From: Actinomycetota bacterium
Lineage (GTDB): Bacteria; Actinomycetota; Actinomycetes; Streptosporangiales; Streptosporangiaceae
Direction of reading: 5' to 3'
Length of the DNA stretch: 64,000 nucleotides
NCBI GenBank assembly: GCA_003168255.1
Contig: PMSU01000098.1
Span: forward strand, 42,835 to 106,834
The notes beneath the pieces were generated by a model that was not told where the DNA came from, made no database searches, and worked only from the letters and a program-made list of their open reading frames with translations. Position 1 is the first letter of the stretch; the number at the start of each line of letters is the position of its first letter. A program made the position numbers and the translations under genes. Shown piece by piece: positions 26,107 through 35,737 of the stretch.

Positions 26107-27093
26107 GTGCGTATTGCCGTGACCGGGTCGATCGCCACAGATCACCTGATGACCTTCCCAGGCAGTTTTGCCGAGCAGCTGATGCCGGACAAGCTGGACA
26201 AGGTGGCGCTCTCCTTCCTGGTCGACACCCTGGAGATCCGCCGTGGCGGGGTGGCCGCGAACATCGCGTTCGGGCTGGGCTGCCTGGGCCTGCGGCCGCT
26301 GCTGGTCGGGTCGGTCGGCGCGGACTTCGGCGACTACCGTGCCTGGCTGACGGCACACGGCGTGGATACCACTGCGGTCAGGGAGTCCCTGCTCCAGCAC
26401 ACCGCTAGGTTCGTCAGCACGAGCGACCGCCATGGCGCCCACATCGGATCGTTTTACACCGGCGCGATGGCCGAGGACTCCGGCATCGAACTGGCACCGG
26501 TGGTCGAGCGGGCGGGCGGCATCGATCTGGTCCTGATCGGGCCCGGGGATCCCGAGGCCATGCTGCGCTTCACCGCCCAGTGCCGCGAGCTTGGCATTCC
26601 GTTCGCCACCGATACGTCATGGCAGGTCGCCCGGCTGGACGGTGCGGACGTCCGGTCGCTTCTCGACGGCGCGGAGTACCTGTTCTCCAACGAGTACGAG
26701 GCGGCCCTGACCGAGCAGAAGACCGGCTGGAGCGCCGCGGAGATCGCGGATCGGGTACAGATACGGGTGATCACTCTCGCGGCGGACGGGGCCCGGGTGG
26801 AGCGGTCCGGGCAGCCGCCGCTGGTGATCCCGGCCGTTCCGGTGGAGCAGCAGACGGAGCCGACGGGTGCCGGGGATGCTTTCCGCGCCGGGTTTCTCGC
26901 CGCGATCGCGACCGGCCTCGGCCTGGAGCGGGCCGCGCAGCTAGGGAACCTGATCGCGGCGTGCGCGCTGGAGACCGTGGGTCCGCAGGAGTACGAGCTG
27001 AAGCCCGAGCCGCTGGTCGCGCGGTTCGCGGCGGCCTATGGCGGCCAGGCAGCAGACGAGCTGACCGCCCTGCTGGCCGCCAGCCCTTCCTGA
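26107..27093 (+). CDS. PfkB family kinase, adenosine kinase-like
   Basis: Ribokinase-fold kinase of 328 aa starting at GTG 26107. N-terminal MRIAVTGSIATDHLMTFPG and the glycine motif RRGGVAANIAFGLGCLG resemble the actinobacterial AdoK/CbhK group, and TGAGDAFRAGFLAA holds the catalytic Asp. Position next to erpA and before the cytochrome oxidase locus matches mycobacterial adoK (Rv2202c). Adenosine is therefore the likely acceptor, but another nucleoside or sugar cannot be excluded. A second PfkB gene starts only 2 bp after its stop. Confidence 0.85.
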   Translation: MRIAVTGSIATDHLMTFPGSFAEQLMPDKLDKVALSFLVDTLEIRRGGVAANIAFGLGCLGLRPLLVGSVGADFGDYRAWLTAHGVDTTAVRESLLQHTARFVSTSDRHGAHIGSFYTGAMAEDSGIELAPVVERAGGIDLVLIGPGDPEAMLRFTAQCRELGIPFATDTSWQVARLDGADVRSLLDGAEYLFSNEYEAALTEQKTGWSAAEIADRVQIRVITLAADGARVERSGQPPLVIPAVPVEQQTEPTGAGDAFRAGFLAAIATGLGLERAAQLGNLIAACALETVGPQEYELKPEPLVARFAAAYGGQAADELTALLAASPS

Positions 27094-27095
27094 GG

Positions 27096-27953
27096 GTGCT
27101 CTGCAGCCTGGGTGACGTGCTGCTCGATGTCGTGGTGGCGAACCGAGCGGAGGTTACGCACGGAGCGGACACGTCGGCCGCGACCATGGTGGGCGCCGGC
27201 GGCCAGGCGGCCAACGTCGCCGCCTGGACGGTTGCCCTGGGCGGGACTGCCCGGGTAGTAGCCAAGCGGGCCCGAGACCTGGCCGGGCACCTGATCGCCG
27301 AGGATCTGCGGCAGCGCGGCGTTGAGGTGGCAGGCCCGGTCACCGACGGGGCGACCGGCGTCGTCGTCTCTATCTCGGAGTACGGCGGTGAGCGCACCAT
27401 GCTCACCGATCGCGGAGTCTGCCCGCTGCTGTCCGCGGCGGAACTGCGGGACGAGTGGTTCGTCGGCTGCGACTGGCTGCACCTGCCGCTGTACAGCCTG
27501 ATCGACGCGCCGATCAGGGACGCGGCCCTCGATGCTGCCCGCCGGGTGCGCCGGGTGAGCGTTGACCTGTCGTCCGTCTCGGTGCTCCAGGAGATCGGCG
27601 CGGCGGAGGTGGACCGCCTGCTCGGCCTGCTGAGCCCCGAGGTGATCCTGGCAAACGAGCCGGAGTCAAAGCTTCTTATCGGGTCGGCCGGGTCGGCCGG
27701 GTCCGGCGGGTCCGCCTCGTCGGCCGGGTCGGCCGGGTCGGCCGGGTCGGCCGCTTCGGCCGCGACCATGATCGTGAAGCTTGGTCCCGGCGGAGTCCGG
27801 GTGAACGGCAGGCTCTGTCCGGCCTGGCCGGCCAGGCCGGCCGACAGCACCGGGGCAGGGGACGCGTTTGCCGCGGGATTCCTGCTCGGCGGGGTGGACC
27901 TGGGCCTTGACGCCGCGGCCCGCTCGGTGAGCCGGCTTGGCGCGATGCCGTGA
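27096..27953 (+). CDS. psuK: PfkB family kinase, likely pseudouridine kinase
   Basis: Second ribokinase-type gene, 285 aa from GTG 27096, two bases after the previous stop. It has GAGGQAANVAAWTVALGG near the N-terminus and DSTGAGDAFAAGFLLGG with the catalytic Asp. It directly overlaps psuG, and PsuK phosphorylates pseudouridine to provide the PsuG substrate, so that role is inferred from context. A Gly/Ser/Ala run encoded by 9-bp repeats (27681-27760) sits between NEPESKLLIG and MIVKLGPGG, inside the catalytic domain. The track ORF from 26580 wrongly extends into the previous gene. Confidence 0.8.
   Translation: MLCSLGDVLLDVVVANRAEVTHGADTSAATMVGAGGQAANVAAWTVALGGTARVVAKRARDLAGHLIAEDLRQRGVEVAGPVTDGATGVVVSISEYGGERTMLTDRGVCPLLSAAELRDEWFVGCDWLHLPLYSLIDAPIRDAALDAARRVRRVSVDLSSVSVLQEIGAAEVDRLLGLLSPEVILANEPESKLLIGSAGSAGSGGSASSAGSAGSAGSAASAATMIVKLGPGGVRVNGRLCPAWPARPADSTGAGDAFAAGFLLGGVDLGLDAAARSVSRLGAMP
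27681..27760. repeat. 9-bp repeat run inside psuK
   Basis: Degenerate GTCGGCCGG units translated as GSAGSAGSGGSASSAGSAGS. In frame, so it inserts a flexible segment into a folded kinase. Confidence 0.8.
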
Positions 27954-28864
27954 TGCCGGCCGGCGGCGACGTGCTTGACCTTTCGGCCGAGGTCGGCGAG
28001 GCACTGGCAGCCGGCCGCCCGGTCGTGGCGCTGGAGACGACGCTGGTGTCGCATGGGTTCCCCGGAACCCGCGGCGTCGCCGTGGCGCTCGAGTCTGAGC
28101 TTCGGGTGCGTGCGGCCGGCGCAGTGCCTGCGACGGTGGCGGTGGTTGACGGACGCATCCGGGTGGGCCTGGCCGCCGATGTGCTCGAGCGGCTGGCCGC
28201 CAGCCCGGCGACGCGCAAGGCCGGACCGCGGGACCTGGCCAGCTGCGTCGCCGGCGGAGGGCTTGGCTCGACGACGGTGGGCGGGACGCTGGCGGTCTGC
28301 CGGCTAGCCGGGATCCGTTTTATGGGCACCGGCGGGATCGGCGGCGTGCACCGGGGCTTCGCCCGGACCCTGGACATCTCCGCCGACCTGGCCCAGATGG
28401 CCAGGACACCCGCCCTGGTCGTGGCCTCCGGTCCGAAGTCGCTGCTCGACGTGCAGGCCACGGCCGAACTGCTCGAATCGCTGGGGGTGCCCGTGCTCGG
28501 CTGGCGCACGGACACGCTGCCGAGGTTCTACACCGCCTCGGGCGGCCCGGCGGTCTCGGCCCGGGTGGACAGCGCCGCCGAGGCCGCGCGCATCGCCAGG
28601 CTGCACTGGCAGCTGACCGGCGGCAGCGGCCTGCTGGTAGCGCGGCCGCCCAGCCGGAGCCTGGATGTTGACGAGCCGACTGAGCAGGCGCTTGAGGAGG
28701 CGCAGCGCGCCGGAGCGGTCGGCCAGGCGGTGACGCCGGCCGTGCTCGCGTACCTGCACCAGGCAACCGGCGGAGCGACGCTGGAGGTCAATGCGGAGCT
28801 CATCGCCGACAACGCAGGCCTTGCGGCCGAGCTCGCGGTGGCGTACGCGGCCGTCGGCCAGTGA
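27953..28864 (+). CDS. psuG: Pseudouridine-5'-phosphate glycosidase
   Basis: About 303 aa. Catalyses reversible cleavage of pseudouridine 5'-phosphate to uracil and ribose 5-phosphate. Family motifs are PVVALETTLVSHGFPGTRGVAVA, KAGPRDLASCVAGGGLGSTTVGGTLAVC, FMGTGGIGGVHRG, SGPKSLLDVQAT and VLGWRTDTLPRFYTASGG. It overlaps the preceding kinase stop (TGATG), giving the standard psuK-psuG pair for modified-nucleoside salvage. GTG 27950 is an equally possible start. Confidence 0.92.
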   Translation: MPAGGDVLDLSAEVGEALAAGRPVVALETTLVSHGFPGTRGVAVALESELRVRAAGAVPATVAVVDGRIRVGLAADVLERLAASPATRKAGPRDLASCVAGGGLGSTTVGGTLAVCRLAGIRFMGTGGIGGVHRGFARTLDISADLAQMARTPALVVASGPKSLLDVQATAELLESLGVPVLGWRTDTLPRFYTASGGPAVSARVDSAAEAARIARLHWQLTGGSGLLVARPPSRSLDVDEPTEQALEEAQRAGAVGQAVTPAVLAYLHQATGGATLEVNAELIADNAGLAAELAVAYAAVGQ

Positions 28865-28867
28865 TGC

Positions 28868-28945
28868 GGACACCGAAACGGGCGACACCGAAACGGGCGG
28901 ACAGCGAAACGGGCGACACCGAAACGGGCGGACAGCGAAACGGGC
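28868..28945. repeat. 15/16-bp tandem repeat, 5 units
   Basis: Five alternating units of GGACACCGAAACGGGC and GACACCGAAACGGGC type immediately after the psuG stop, running into a hairpin. Confidence 0.9.
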
Positions 28946-28963
28946 GGCCCGCATGGGCCGCCC
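28942..28963. terminator. GC-rich hairpin between psuG and sedolisin gene
   Basis: GGGCGGCCC-GCAT-GGGCCGCCC, a perfect 9-bp stem with a 4-nt loop between convergent genes. No T-run follows, so it may be a bidirectional Rho-independent-like terminator of the actinobacterial type. Confidence 0.6.
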
Positions 28964-28994
28964 GCTGCGCTGATCTGACTGGAGACTCAGTCAG

Positions 28995-30998
28995 TCACTT
29001 CCGCAATCCGTAGGACTGGACGTACAGGGCAGGTGACCCGACGCCGGTGGCGTCGTCGTAGCCCGTGACCGCGTGCAGTGCTGCCGCACCCTCACCGTCG
29101 ATGCCCAGGGTCCGCAGGTAGTCGACCAGCGGGCCCTGCTTGGTGTCGGGATTGGTGTAGTTGCTGCGGACCTCCGCGATGCTCACGCCGGGACCGAACG
29201 GGGTGTCGGTCACGTCGTGGTACGCGCCGCTGCCAGCCCTGGCGTAGATCACCGGGTTGGCGAAGCCCAGCGGATAGCCTGCGGCCTGCTGCGCGTCCGC
29301 CTCGATGCCGGCGAACGTCGGGCAGGCAACGGACGTGCCGCCGATGCGGCTGAGCGAGAAGGCGTAGGTCTTCCCGTTCGGCTGTAGCGTGGTCTGGCCG
29401 ACCAGCATGCCGGTGCTCGGGTCGGCGAGCGCCGAAACGTCGGGCACCACGCGCATCGGCACCAGGCTGTGCGTGCCGTCCGGCAGGTGCTCGGACAGTG
29501 AGCTGGGCACCACGCTCTTCTGGTAGAAGGGCTGCTGGTACTCGGTGCTCACGCCGCCGCCGCTTGATCCGTCGTAGAAGTCCGGGTACTTCCCTGGCCG
29601 CGGGTACTGCCAGTGCGTGCCATTGGACGAGAGCGGGTCGAGCAGCGTTCCCCAGGAGGTCTCGAACTCGTAGTTGTCGCTCTTGCCGATGGCCAGGCTG
29701 GTGCCTCCCACCGATGTGACCCACGGGCTTGACGTGGGGTAGTCAACCTGGATCTTGTCCGACAGGGAGTCCTGCGCCGGGGACTCGTATCCGTTGTCAC
29801 CGGAGGAGAAGAAGAACCCGATTCCCTCGGCTGCGCCGGCCTTGAAGATCAGCTCGTACACCTGCTTGAGCGTGGCCGAGTCCGCGGTCTCGCCCCAGGA
29901 GTCGCTGACGATGCTGGCCGTGTGATGGTTCACGATGTAGGCGAGCGCGTTGGCAAGGTCGCTGTCACTACAGCTTGCCGCGGCGACGAACCGCACGTTG
30001 GCATCCGGTGCCTCACCGTGCACCGACTCTACGTCGAGTGCCTCCTCGCCGTACCAGCCCTGCGCGCCGCAACCCTTGGGGCCGTTGCCCGCCAGCGTGA
30101 ACGGCTTGTCCAGGTGCTGGCTGTACTGGCCGGCCCGGAACGGCTTGTCGCCAACGGCCTTGGCGAACTTGTTGGCGTCGATGAGCATGGTCGGTGACGC
30201 GTACGCGTCCACGACGGCCACTGTCTGGCCCTTGCCGGTCATGTGCGAGGCGGTCACGCCGTAGGCGCCGCGGATCTGAGCGGGGGTGTATCCGCAGTTG
30301 GTCCACGGCTGGTGTACCCCGTAGGCCGCGGGCTTGCTGGTGGCGACCTTCTGCCCGTAGTAGAGCGAGCAGGGGTGCCCGATCCAGTAGTTGGAACCCG
30401 GCGGCGGCAGCTGCTGCTTCATCAGATCCGGCGCGGTGTCGAGGCCGGAGATGGTCAGAACGTCACCGGAGACCGAGCTCGGCGCAGTGGCGGTCTGCTC
30501 GGGCGCGCGGTAGAAGCTGCCGTTGGGGGCCTTGAAACTGCCAAACCGCACGCCGAATGCCCGGCTCGCGGCGGCGACCGAGCCGCGCGTGCTCACATAG
30601 CCCGCGACCCGGCCATCCACGCCGGTCACCGTGAGCCCAGCGGACCTGGCCCACGACGTGACCGCGGCAACCTGAGACCGGGTCGGGCCGTAACTGGCCT
30701 GTACCTGCGCGGGGCTGAGGTAATGACGGTAAAGGCTGCTGCTCGGGCTGGAAACCGCGGCCGCGTACGCTGCCAGGCCGGCGGCGTCACGCCCGGCGAG
30801 GTAGATGCGGGCGTTCACGGTGCCCTTGGTGACCGCCGGCCCGTGCCCGGTCGCCCATGCGGGATGGGTATCGGCGATCGAGTTCCGGTGGGTGGATGCT
30901 TGCGCGGCGGTGGCCGTGGCCGCGGTCAGCCCGCCGACGAGCAGGGCACCCGCCGCTGCTGCCGCCGTGGCTAGTCTCAGCCGTGGTACTTGTGGCAA
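28995..30998 (-). CDS. Secreted S53 family peptidase (sedolisin)
   Basis: Acid-active serine-carboxyl peptidase precursor of 667 aa. A signal peptide (LATAAAAAGALLVGGLTAATATAAQA) is followed by the Pro-kumamolisin activation domain (about 50-190, with the YLSPAQVQASYGP motif) and the catalytic domain. The Glu-x3-Asp pair is seen in YGEEALDVES, the oxyanion Asp in SIVSDSWGE and the nucleophile in IGGTSVACPTFAG (GGTS instead of SGTS). A C-terminal calcium-site region follows. Such enzymes are exported and self-processed at low pH, suggesting an acid-tolerant scavenging lifestyle. Confidence 0.92.
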   Translation of the reverse strand: MPQVPRLRLATAAAAAGALLVGGLTAATATAAQASTHRNSIADTHPAWATGHGPAVTKGTVNARIYLAGRDAAGLAAYAAAVSSPSSSLYRHYLSPAQVQASYGPTRSQVAAVTSWARSAGLTVTGVDGRVAGYVSTRGSVAAASRAFGVRFGSFKAPNGSFYRAPEQTATAPSSVSGDVLTISGLDTAPDLMKQQLPPPGSNYWIGHPCSLYYGQKVATSKPAAYGVHQPWTNCGYTPAQIRGAYGVTASHMTGKGQTVAVVDAYASPTMLIDANKFAKAVGDKPFRAGQYSQHLDKPFTLAGNGPKGCGAQGWYGEEALDVESVHGEAPDANVRFVAAASCSDSDLANALAYIVNHHTASIVSDSWGETADSATLKQVYELIFKAGAAEGIGFFFSSGDNGYESPAQDSLSDKIQVDYPTSSPWVTSVGGTSLAIGKSDNYEFETSWGTLLDPLSSNGTHWQYPRPGKYPDFYDGSSGGGVSTEYQQPFYQKSVVPSSLSEHLPDGTHSLVPMRVVPDVSALADPSTGMLVGQTTLQPNGKTYAFSLSRIGGTSVACPTFAGIEADAQQAAGYPLGFANPVIYARAGSGAYHDVTDTPFGPGVSIAEVRSNYTNPDTKQGPLVDYLRTLGIDGEGAAALHAVTGYDDATGVGSPALYVQSYGLRK

Positions 30999-31257
30999 TG
31001 CACAGTCCTTTCGTTATGGCCCGGCTGGTCCCCTCGAGAGCCGAAGGGACATGCAGCTGCCCGGCCTGGGTTACCAGGTCAGCTAGCCGTACGCTCTCGC
31101 CTCTCACCCTGTCCCCGCAAGAGGCTGGCCGCGCCGATATGAAGTTTGTTGGCTGTAGGCGCCGCGCGTAGCCGGCCGCGTACGCGCGGTATGAGCGCGG
31201 TATGAGCTGGGCCGCCGATCGCGCGTCCCAGCGTGGTCGGCGGGTACTGGCCGACGG

Positions 31258-31263
31258 TAGCGT
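31258..31263 (+). promoter_or_regulatory. Candidate -10 for leaderless ctaG
   Basis: TAGCGT ends 7 nt before ATG 31271, the spacing expected when transcription starts at the start codon. No ribosome site precedes either candidate ATG. Confidence 0.4.
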
Positions 31264-31270
31264 GGCGGGC

Positions 31271-32461
31271 ATGTCAGTTGCGCTCGCGGCCGGCTATCAC
31301 GGGCCGCCCGAACTCACGCTGGCGCGCGCCTTCACGTCCTGGACGTTCGACCCGTGGGCGTGCGCGCTCGTGCTGCTGCTTGGCGTGAGTTACCTGGCCG
31401 CGGCCAGGCGGGTGCGGCGGTCAGGGCAGCAATGGCCGCTGGCCCGCGACATCGCGTTCCTCGGCATCGGCCTGGGCACGCTGGTCATCGCCACCATGTG
31501 GTGGACGGGGGTGTATGCCGGCGTCCTGTTCTACGCCCGGGCCGCGCAGACGATCATGCTGCTGCTCGTGACGCCGTTGTTCCTCGCGCTGGGACGGCCG
31601 CTCACCCTGGCCATCGCGGCCGCGCCCGAGTGGGCCGGGCAGCGCATTGAGGCCGCCATACGCAGCCGGACGGCCCGGGTCCTGACCTTTCCCGCGATCA
31701 GCACCCTGGTTCTCGTCGCCGTGCCGTTCATCGTCTATTTCACGTCCTGGTACACCGCGTACTTCCACAGCGGCGGGGTGCGGGAACTCACCTACCTGGC
31801 GCTGATGGTGCCCGGCTTCGTGTTCTTCTGGACCCTGATCCGGGTGGATCCGGTGCCAACGGCCTATCCGTACCTCGTGTCACTGTGGATCACGACCGCC
31901 GAGGTGATCGGTGACGCCATCCTCGGCATCGCGGTGATAGGCGACTCGCGCCTCCTCGGCGGCGCCTACTACCAGGCGCTGGCCAGGCCCTGGGGACCCG
32001 GATTGCGGTTCGACCAGATGCTCGGCGGGGGAACGCTGTGGGTCTTTGGTGACGTGGTAGGGCTTCCGTTCCTTGTGGCGCAGCTGATCCACATGATCAG
32101 GGAGGACGAGACCGAAGCGGCCGTGATCGACGCAGAGCTGGATGCACGGGACGCGGAGCTTGAGACGAGGAACGTCCAGGCCGCCGTTCACTCCGACGCC
32201 GGGGCTGGTTCGGTTGCCGGCCGGCCCGGCTGGCCCGGCCCGGCTGGCCCGGCTGGCCCGGCTGGCCCGGCTGGCCCGGCTGGCCCGGCTGGCCCGGCTG
32301 GCCCGGCTGGCCGGACGTCCGACCGGCCGTGGTGGGAATCCGATTCGCGGTTCACCGGCCGCTTCGGCTCGGCGGAGGACCTCAGGGGCGGGCAGCAGGC
32401 TGCCCAGGACCCGGGCCGGTCGGCACCGGATCCCGTTCACCGGCCGAAGGCGGATCAGTAA
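31271..32461 (+). CDS. ctaG: Cytochrome c oxidase assembly protein, CtaG (caa3-type) family
   Basis: Polytopic membrane protein with about seven helices. FTSWTFDPWACALVLLLGVSYL, MWWTGVYAGVLFYARAAQTIMLLLVTPLFLALGRPLTLA and GLPFLVAQLIHMIREDE match the CtaG copper-delivery/assembly family, located just upstream of oxidase genes. The last ~110 residues are a hydrophilic tail with eight GPA triplets from a 9-bp repeat, not expected in the family. ATG 31271 fits a leaderless start; the track begins at 31202. The stop overlaps the convergent tusA-like gene by 7 bp. Confidence 0.88.
   Translation: MSVALAAGYHGPPELTLARAFTSWTFDPWACALVLLLGVSYLAAARRVRRSGQQWPLARDIAFLGIGLGTLVIATMWWTGVYAGVLFYARAAQTIMLLLVTPLFLALGRPLTLAIAAAPEWAGQRIEAAIRSRTARVLTFPAISTLVLVAVPFIVYFTSWYTAYFHSGGVRELTYLALMVPGFVFFWTLIRVDPVPTAYPYLVSLWITTAEVIGDAILGIAVIGDSRLLGGAYYQALARPWGPGLRFDQMLGGGTLWVFGDVVGLPFLVAQLIHMIREDETEAAVIDAELDARDAELETRNVQAAVHSDAGAGSVAGRPGWPGPAGPAGPAGPAGPAGPAGPAGPAGRTSDRPWWESDSRFTGRFGSAEDLRGGQQAAQDPGRSAPDPVHRPKADQ
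32222..32311. repeat. 9-bp repeat encoding collagen-like GPA triplets
   Basis: About nine near-perfect copies of GGCCCGGCT within the 3' end of ctaG, read as (GPA)8. Confidence 0.9.
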
Positions 32462-32709
32462 CAGCGGCGGACCAGGAACGACCACCCGCGCGGCAGGGCC
32501 GTCTCCACCACGAACTCCTGGGACTTCATCCCGCACCAGGCCGGCACGTCGGTTCGTGCCGCTGGATCATCCGCGAGAACGGACACGACCGAGCCGATCG
32601 GCACCTCCCTGATCCGCTCCGCGAGCATGATGATCGGGATGGGGCATTTGCGGCCGAGAGCATCGATGGTCAGCGCCGGAGAGGGCGGGGGCGGCGTCGC
32701 GGCGGTCAT
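32455..32709 (-). CDS. TusA/SirA family sulfurtransferase
   Basis: An 84-aa protein with the family CPxP motif in IDALGRKCPIPIIMLAERI, where Cys carries persulfide sulfur, followed by the compact alpha/beta TusA fold (VSVLADDPAARTDVPAWC). It acts as a sulfur relay for tRNA thiolation or cofactor synthesis; the partner is unknown here. ATG 32709 is preferred over 32727 because AGAGGTG lies just upstream. It overlaps ctaG tail-to-tail by 7 bp. Confidence 0.88.
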   Translation of the reverse strand: MTAATPPPPSPALTIDALGRKCPIPIIMLAERIREVPIGSVVSVLADDPAARTDVPAWCGMKSQEFVVETALPRGWSFLVRRCY

Positions 32710-32970
32710 ATGGTCACCTCTGTCCATCCTGTCGCGAAGCGCGCATCATTCCCCGGAGAAACGGAGAAACGGTGAACCGGCTGCCCGGCTCGGGTTCTCC
32801 GCACCCGACGATAGCGATACCCGGAGCCCGGCGAGGTAAGCACGGGGTCGGCTGATGCACCTGCCAGGGTTCGCGGTACTGTTTCCACGACACGCTGTAG
32901 GAGGAGCCGCGACCGGCCACGAGCAGCTCGGAGGCTCGCGGGCAGGTAGTCATCCCTTGGAAGGCAATCA

Positions 32971-33981
32971 GTGAGTCCGATCCGCCGCGAGCCGCACGAA
33001 GGACGCGCCAGCAGCGCGCACCTTGAGTCGGCCATCGCCTCTGATTCCGGCTGTGTGCGGCCGGATCCCAGGCTTTCCGTATTTGAGGATTCTGGCTGCG
33101 CTGGGCCAGATCCTGGCCGTGGCCTGCCGCCAGACTCTGGCTGCGCCGGCCCGGCGCAGCATGTCGCCGAGGCGGCCGCCGGCTCAGGGCGCCCCGGGCG
33201 CTCGCGCCGTCGCGCCGTGTCGGCCGCCGCGCTAGTCGTGCTCATGCTTGCCCTATCCGGCTGCACCTCGAACCAGCTCACCCGGCTGGGCTGGCCAGTA
33301 CCGGTGACCAAGCAGGGCAAGGTAATGCTCACCCTCTGGCAGGGGTCGTGGGTCGCGGCGCTCGCCGTCGGGGCCGTGGTCTGGGGGCTGATCCTCTGGG
33401 CGTGCATCTTCCACCGCAAGCGCACCGATGAGCTGCCGCCCCAGGTGCGCTACAACCTGCCGATCGAGATCGTCTACACCGTCGTCCCGTTCATCCTCGT
33501 CGCCGTGCTGTTCTACTTCACCGCGCGGGACGAGAACTACGTCGACGCGGTTTCCGCGCATCCCGACGTGACCGTCAACGTGACCGGGTTCCAGTGGAGC
33601 TGGGAGTTTGGCTACCCGCAGTACAAAGTGCCTGGTTCTGCGGCCGGCGACGTGACGCTGACCGGCCAGCCGTACCCGGGACCGCTGCCCGAGCTGGTCA
33701 TCCCCGAGAACGAGACCGTCAAGTTCACCCTGAATTCGACGGATGTCGTGCATTCCTTCTGGGTGCCGGTGTTCGTATTCAAGCGGGACGTGATCCCCGA
33801 CCATACGAATTACTTCCAAATCACCGCCACCAAGACCGGCACGTTCATAGGCCGTTGCACTGAGCTGTGCGGCGTCTATCACAGCCTGATGCTCTTCAAG
33901 GTGAAGATTGTGACTCCGCAGCAGTTTCACCAGTTCATGATCGCCAAACAGGCGCAGCAAAAGGCGGGAGGTGCGCAGTGA
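32971..33981 (+). CDS. ctaC: Cytochrome c oxidase subunit II
   Basis: Copper A subunit of the aa3 oxidase. A lipobox LALSGC lies at about residue 97, two membrane helices follow ([19 protein letters not shown] and [17 protein letters not shown]), and the periplasmic cupredoxin domain contains QWSWEFGYP and the CuA ligands in [11 protein letters not shown] and [12 protein letters not shown]. The ~90 residues before the lipobox are unusual: three DSGC(A/V)xPDP-like repeats in hydrophilic sequence. GTG 32971 has a good GGAAGG site, but a start nearer the signal sequence is conceivable. GTGA overlap with ctaD. Confidence 0.92.
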   Translation: MSPIRREPHEGRASSAHLESAIASDSGCVRPDPRLSVFEDSGCAGPDPGRGLPPDSGCAGPAQHVAEAAAGSGRPGRSRRRAVSAAALVVLMLALSGCTSNQLTRLGWPVPVTKQGKVMLTLWQGSWVAALAVGAVVWGLILWACIFHRKRTDELPPQVRYNLPIEIVYTVVPFILVAVLFYFTARDENYVDAVSAHPDVTVNVTGFQWSWEFGYPQYKVPGSAAGDVTLTGQPYPGPLPELVIPENETVKFTLNSTDVVHSFWVPVFVFKRDVIPDHTNYFQITATKTGTFIGRCTELCGVYHSLMLFKVKIVTPQQFHQFMIAKQAQQKAGGAQ

Positions 33982-35675
33982 CCGCGACTGGCTCCTACGG
34001 CACCGGTACCGATTTCCCGTCGCTGAGCCGCCCCCGCAAGGGCTCAATACTCGCGGCCTGGCTGTCTTCTACCGACCACAAGGTCATCGGCTACCTGTAC
34101 CTGATCACGTCATTCTGCTTCTTCCTCTTCGCCGGCATCCTGGCGATGATCATGCGGGCGCAGCTCATGGGCCCGAACAATCACATCGTCTCTGACCAGC
34201 AGTACAACGAGCTGTTCACCATGCACGGCACGATCATGCTGCTGCTCTTCGCCACTCCCTTGTTCGTCGGGTTCACGAACGTGATCATGCCGCTTCAGAT
34301 CGGCGCGCCGGACGTGGCCTTCCCGAGGCTTAACCTGCTCAGCTACTACCTGTTCACCTTCGGCGGGCTCATCCTGGTCTTCAGCTTCCTGACGCCAGGC
34401 GGGTCAGCCTCCTTTGGCTGGTATGCCTACGCCCCGCTGACAAGCTCCGTGTACTCGCCGGGAATCGGCGCGGACATGTGGATCATGGGCCTGACTCTTT
34501 CCGGCTTCAGCACGATCCTGGGCGGCGTGAACTTCGTCACGACGATCTTCTGCATGCGAGCCCCCGGCATGACCATGTTCCGGATGCCCATGTTCACCTG
34601 GAACGCCCTGCTCACCAGCGTGCTCGCGCTGCTGGCCTTCCCCGTGCTCGCCGCGGCGCTGCTCGTCCTCGAGATCGACCGCAAGCTCGGCGCGCATGTG
34701 TTCGATGCCTCCAGCGGCGGCGCGTTGCTCTGGCAGAACCTGTTCTGGTTCTTTGGCCATCCCGAGGTGTATATCGTCGCGTTGCCCTTCTTCGGCATCA
34801 TCACCGAGGTAATTCCGGTGTTCAGCCGCAAGCCGCTCTTTGGCTACAAGAGCCTGGTCGGTGCGACGATCGGGATCGCGGGGCTGTCGATGACTGTGTG
34901 GGCGCACCACATGTTCACCACGGGCGCCGTCCTGCTGCCGTTCTTCTCGTTCATGACCTTCCTGATCGCCATCCCGACCGGGGTGAAGTTCTTCAACTGG
35001 GTCGGCACGATGTGGCGCGGCCAGCTCACGTTCGAGCCCGCGATGCTGTTCGCCGTCGGGTTCCTCGTAACCTTCCTGTTCGGCGGGCTCACCGGCATCA
35101 TCCTGGCTTCGCCGCCGCTGGACTTCCACGTCAGCGACTCCTACTTCGTCGTGGCGCACTTCCATTACGTCCTGTTTGGCACCGTGGTATTTGCCATGTT
35201 CGCCGGCTTCTACTTCTGGTGGCCCAAGATGACGGGCAAGATGCTGGACAGCAGGCTGGGCAAGCTGCACTTCTGGACGCTATTCCTTGGATTTCACGGG
35301 ACCTTCCTTGTGCAGCACTGGCTTGGCGTGATCGGCATGCCTCGCCGCATCGCCCACTATCCCGACCTGCCGGCTATCGCGACCACGCTGAACGATATTT
35401 CCAGCGTCAGCTCCTTCATACTTGGCGCGTCCACGTTCTTCTTCTTGTACAACGTGTACAAGACGGCGCGCTTCGGTGAGCGGGTCACGGCCGACGACCC
35501 GTGGGGGTTCGCCAACTCGCTCGAGTGGGCGACATCCTGCCCGCCGCCGCGGCATAACTTCACCAAGATCCCGCGGATCAGGTCTGAGCGGCCCGCGTTC
35601 GACTTGCACTACCCGAACGTCAAGCAGGGCCGGGCCTCGCTGGGGATCAAGCAATCCGTCTCGGCGCCCGAGTAG
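33978..35675 (+). CDS. ctaD: Cytochrome c oxidase subunit I
   Basis: Catalytic heme-copper oxidase subunit of 565 aa with 12 predicted membrane helices. Heme and CuB ligands are visible: [32 protein letters not shown] (His-Tyr crosslink), WAHHMFTTG and [26 protein letters not shown] 33978 overlaps the ctaC stop and follows GGGAGGTG, so the track start at 33867 is rejected. It forms the terminal aa3 oxidase with ctaC and ctaF. Confidence 0.96.
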   Translation: MTATGSYGTGTDFPSLSRPRKGSILAAWLSSTDHKVIGYLYLITSFCFFLFAGILAMIMRAQLMGPNNHIVSDQQYNELFTMHGTIMLLLFATPLFVGFTNVIMPLQIGAPDVAFPRLNLLSYYLFTFGGLILVFSFLTPGGSASFGWYAYAPLTSSVYSPGIGADMWIMGLTLSGFSTILGGVNFVTTIFCMRAPGMTMFRMPMFTWNALLTSVLALLAFPVLAAALLVLEIDRKLGAHVFDASSGGALLWQNLFWFFGHPEVYIVALPFFGIITEVIPVFSRKPLFGYKSLVGATIGIAGLSMTVWAHHMFTTGAVLLPFFSFMTFLIAIPTGVKFFNWVGTMWRGQLTFEPAMLFAVGFLVTFLFGGLTGIILASPPLDFHVSDSYFVVAHFHYVLFGTVVFAMFAGFYFWWPKMTGKMLDSRLGKLHFWTLFLGFHGTFLVQHWLGVIGMPRRIAHYPDLPAIATTLNDISSVSSFILGASTFFFLYNVYKTARFGERVTADDPWGFANSLEWATSCPPPRHNFTKIPRIRSERPAFDLHYPNVKQGRASLGIKQSVSAPE

Positions 35676-35688
35676 CGCGAACGCATCG

Positions 35689-35709
35689 CCGCGCGGCCGG
35701 CCCGCGCGG
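35689..35709. terminator. Hairpin between ctaD and ctaF
   Basis: CCGCGCGG-CCGGC-CCGCGCGG, 8-bp stem with 5-nt loop in the 62-bp gap. It probably acts as an attenuator or processing site within the operon rather than a full stop. Confidence 0.45.
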
Positions 35710-35737
35710 TCCACTAGCAGTACCGGGGAGGTAGCGG

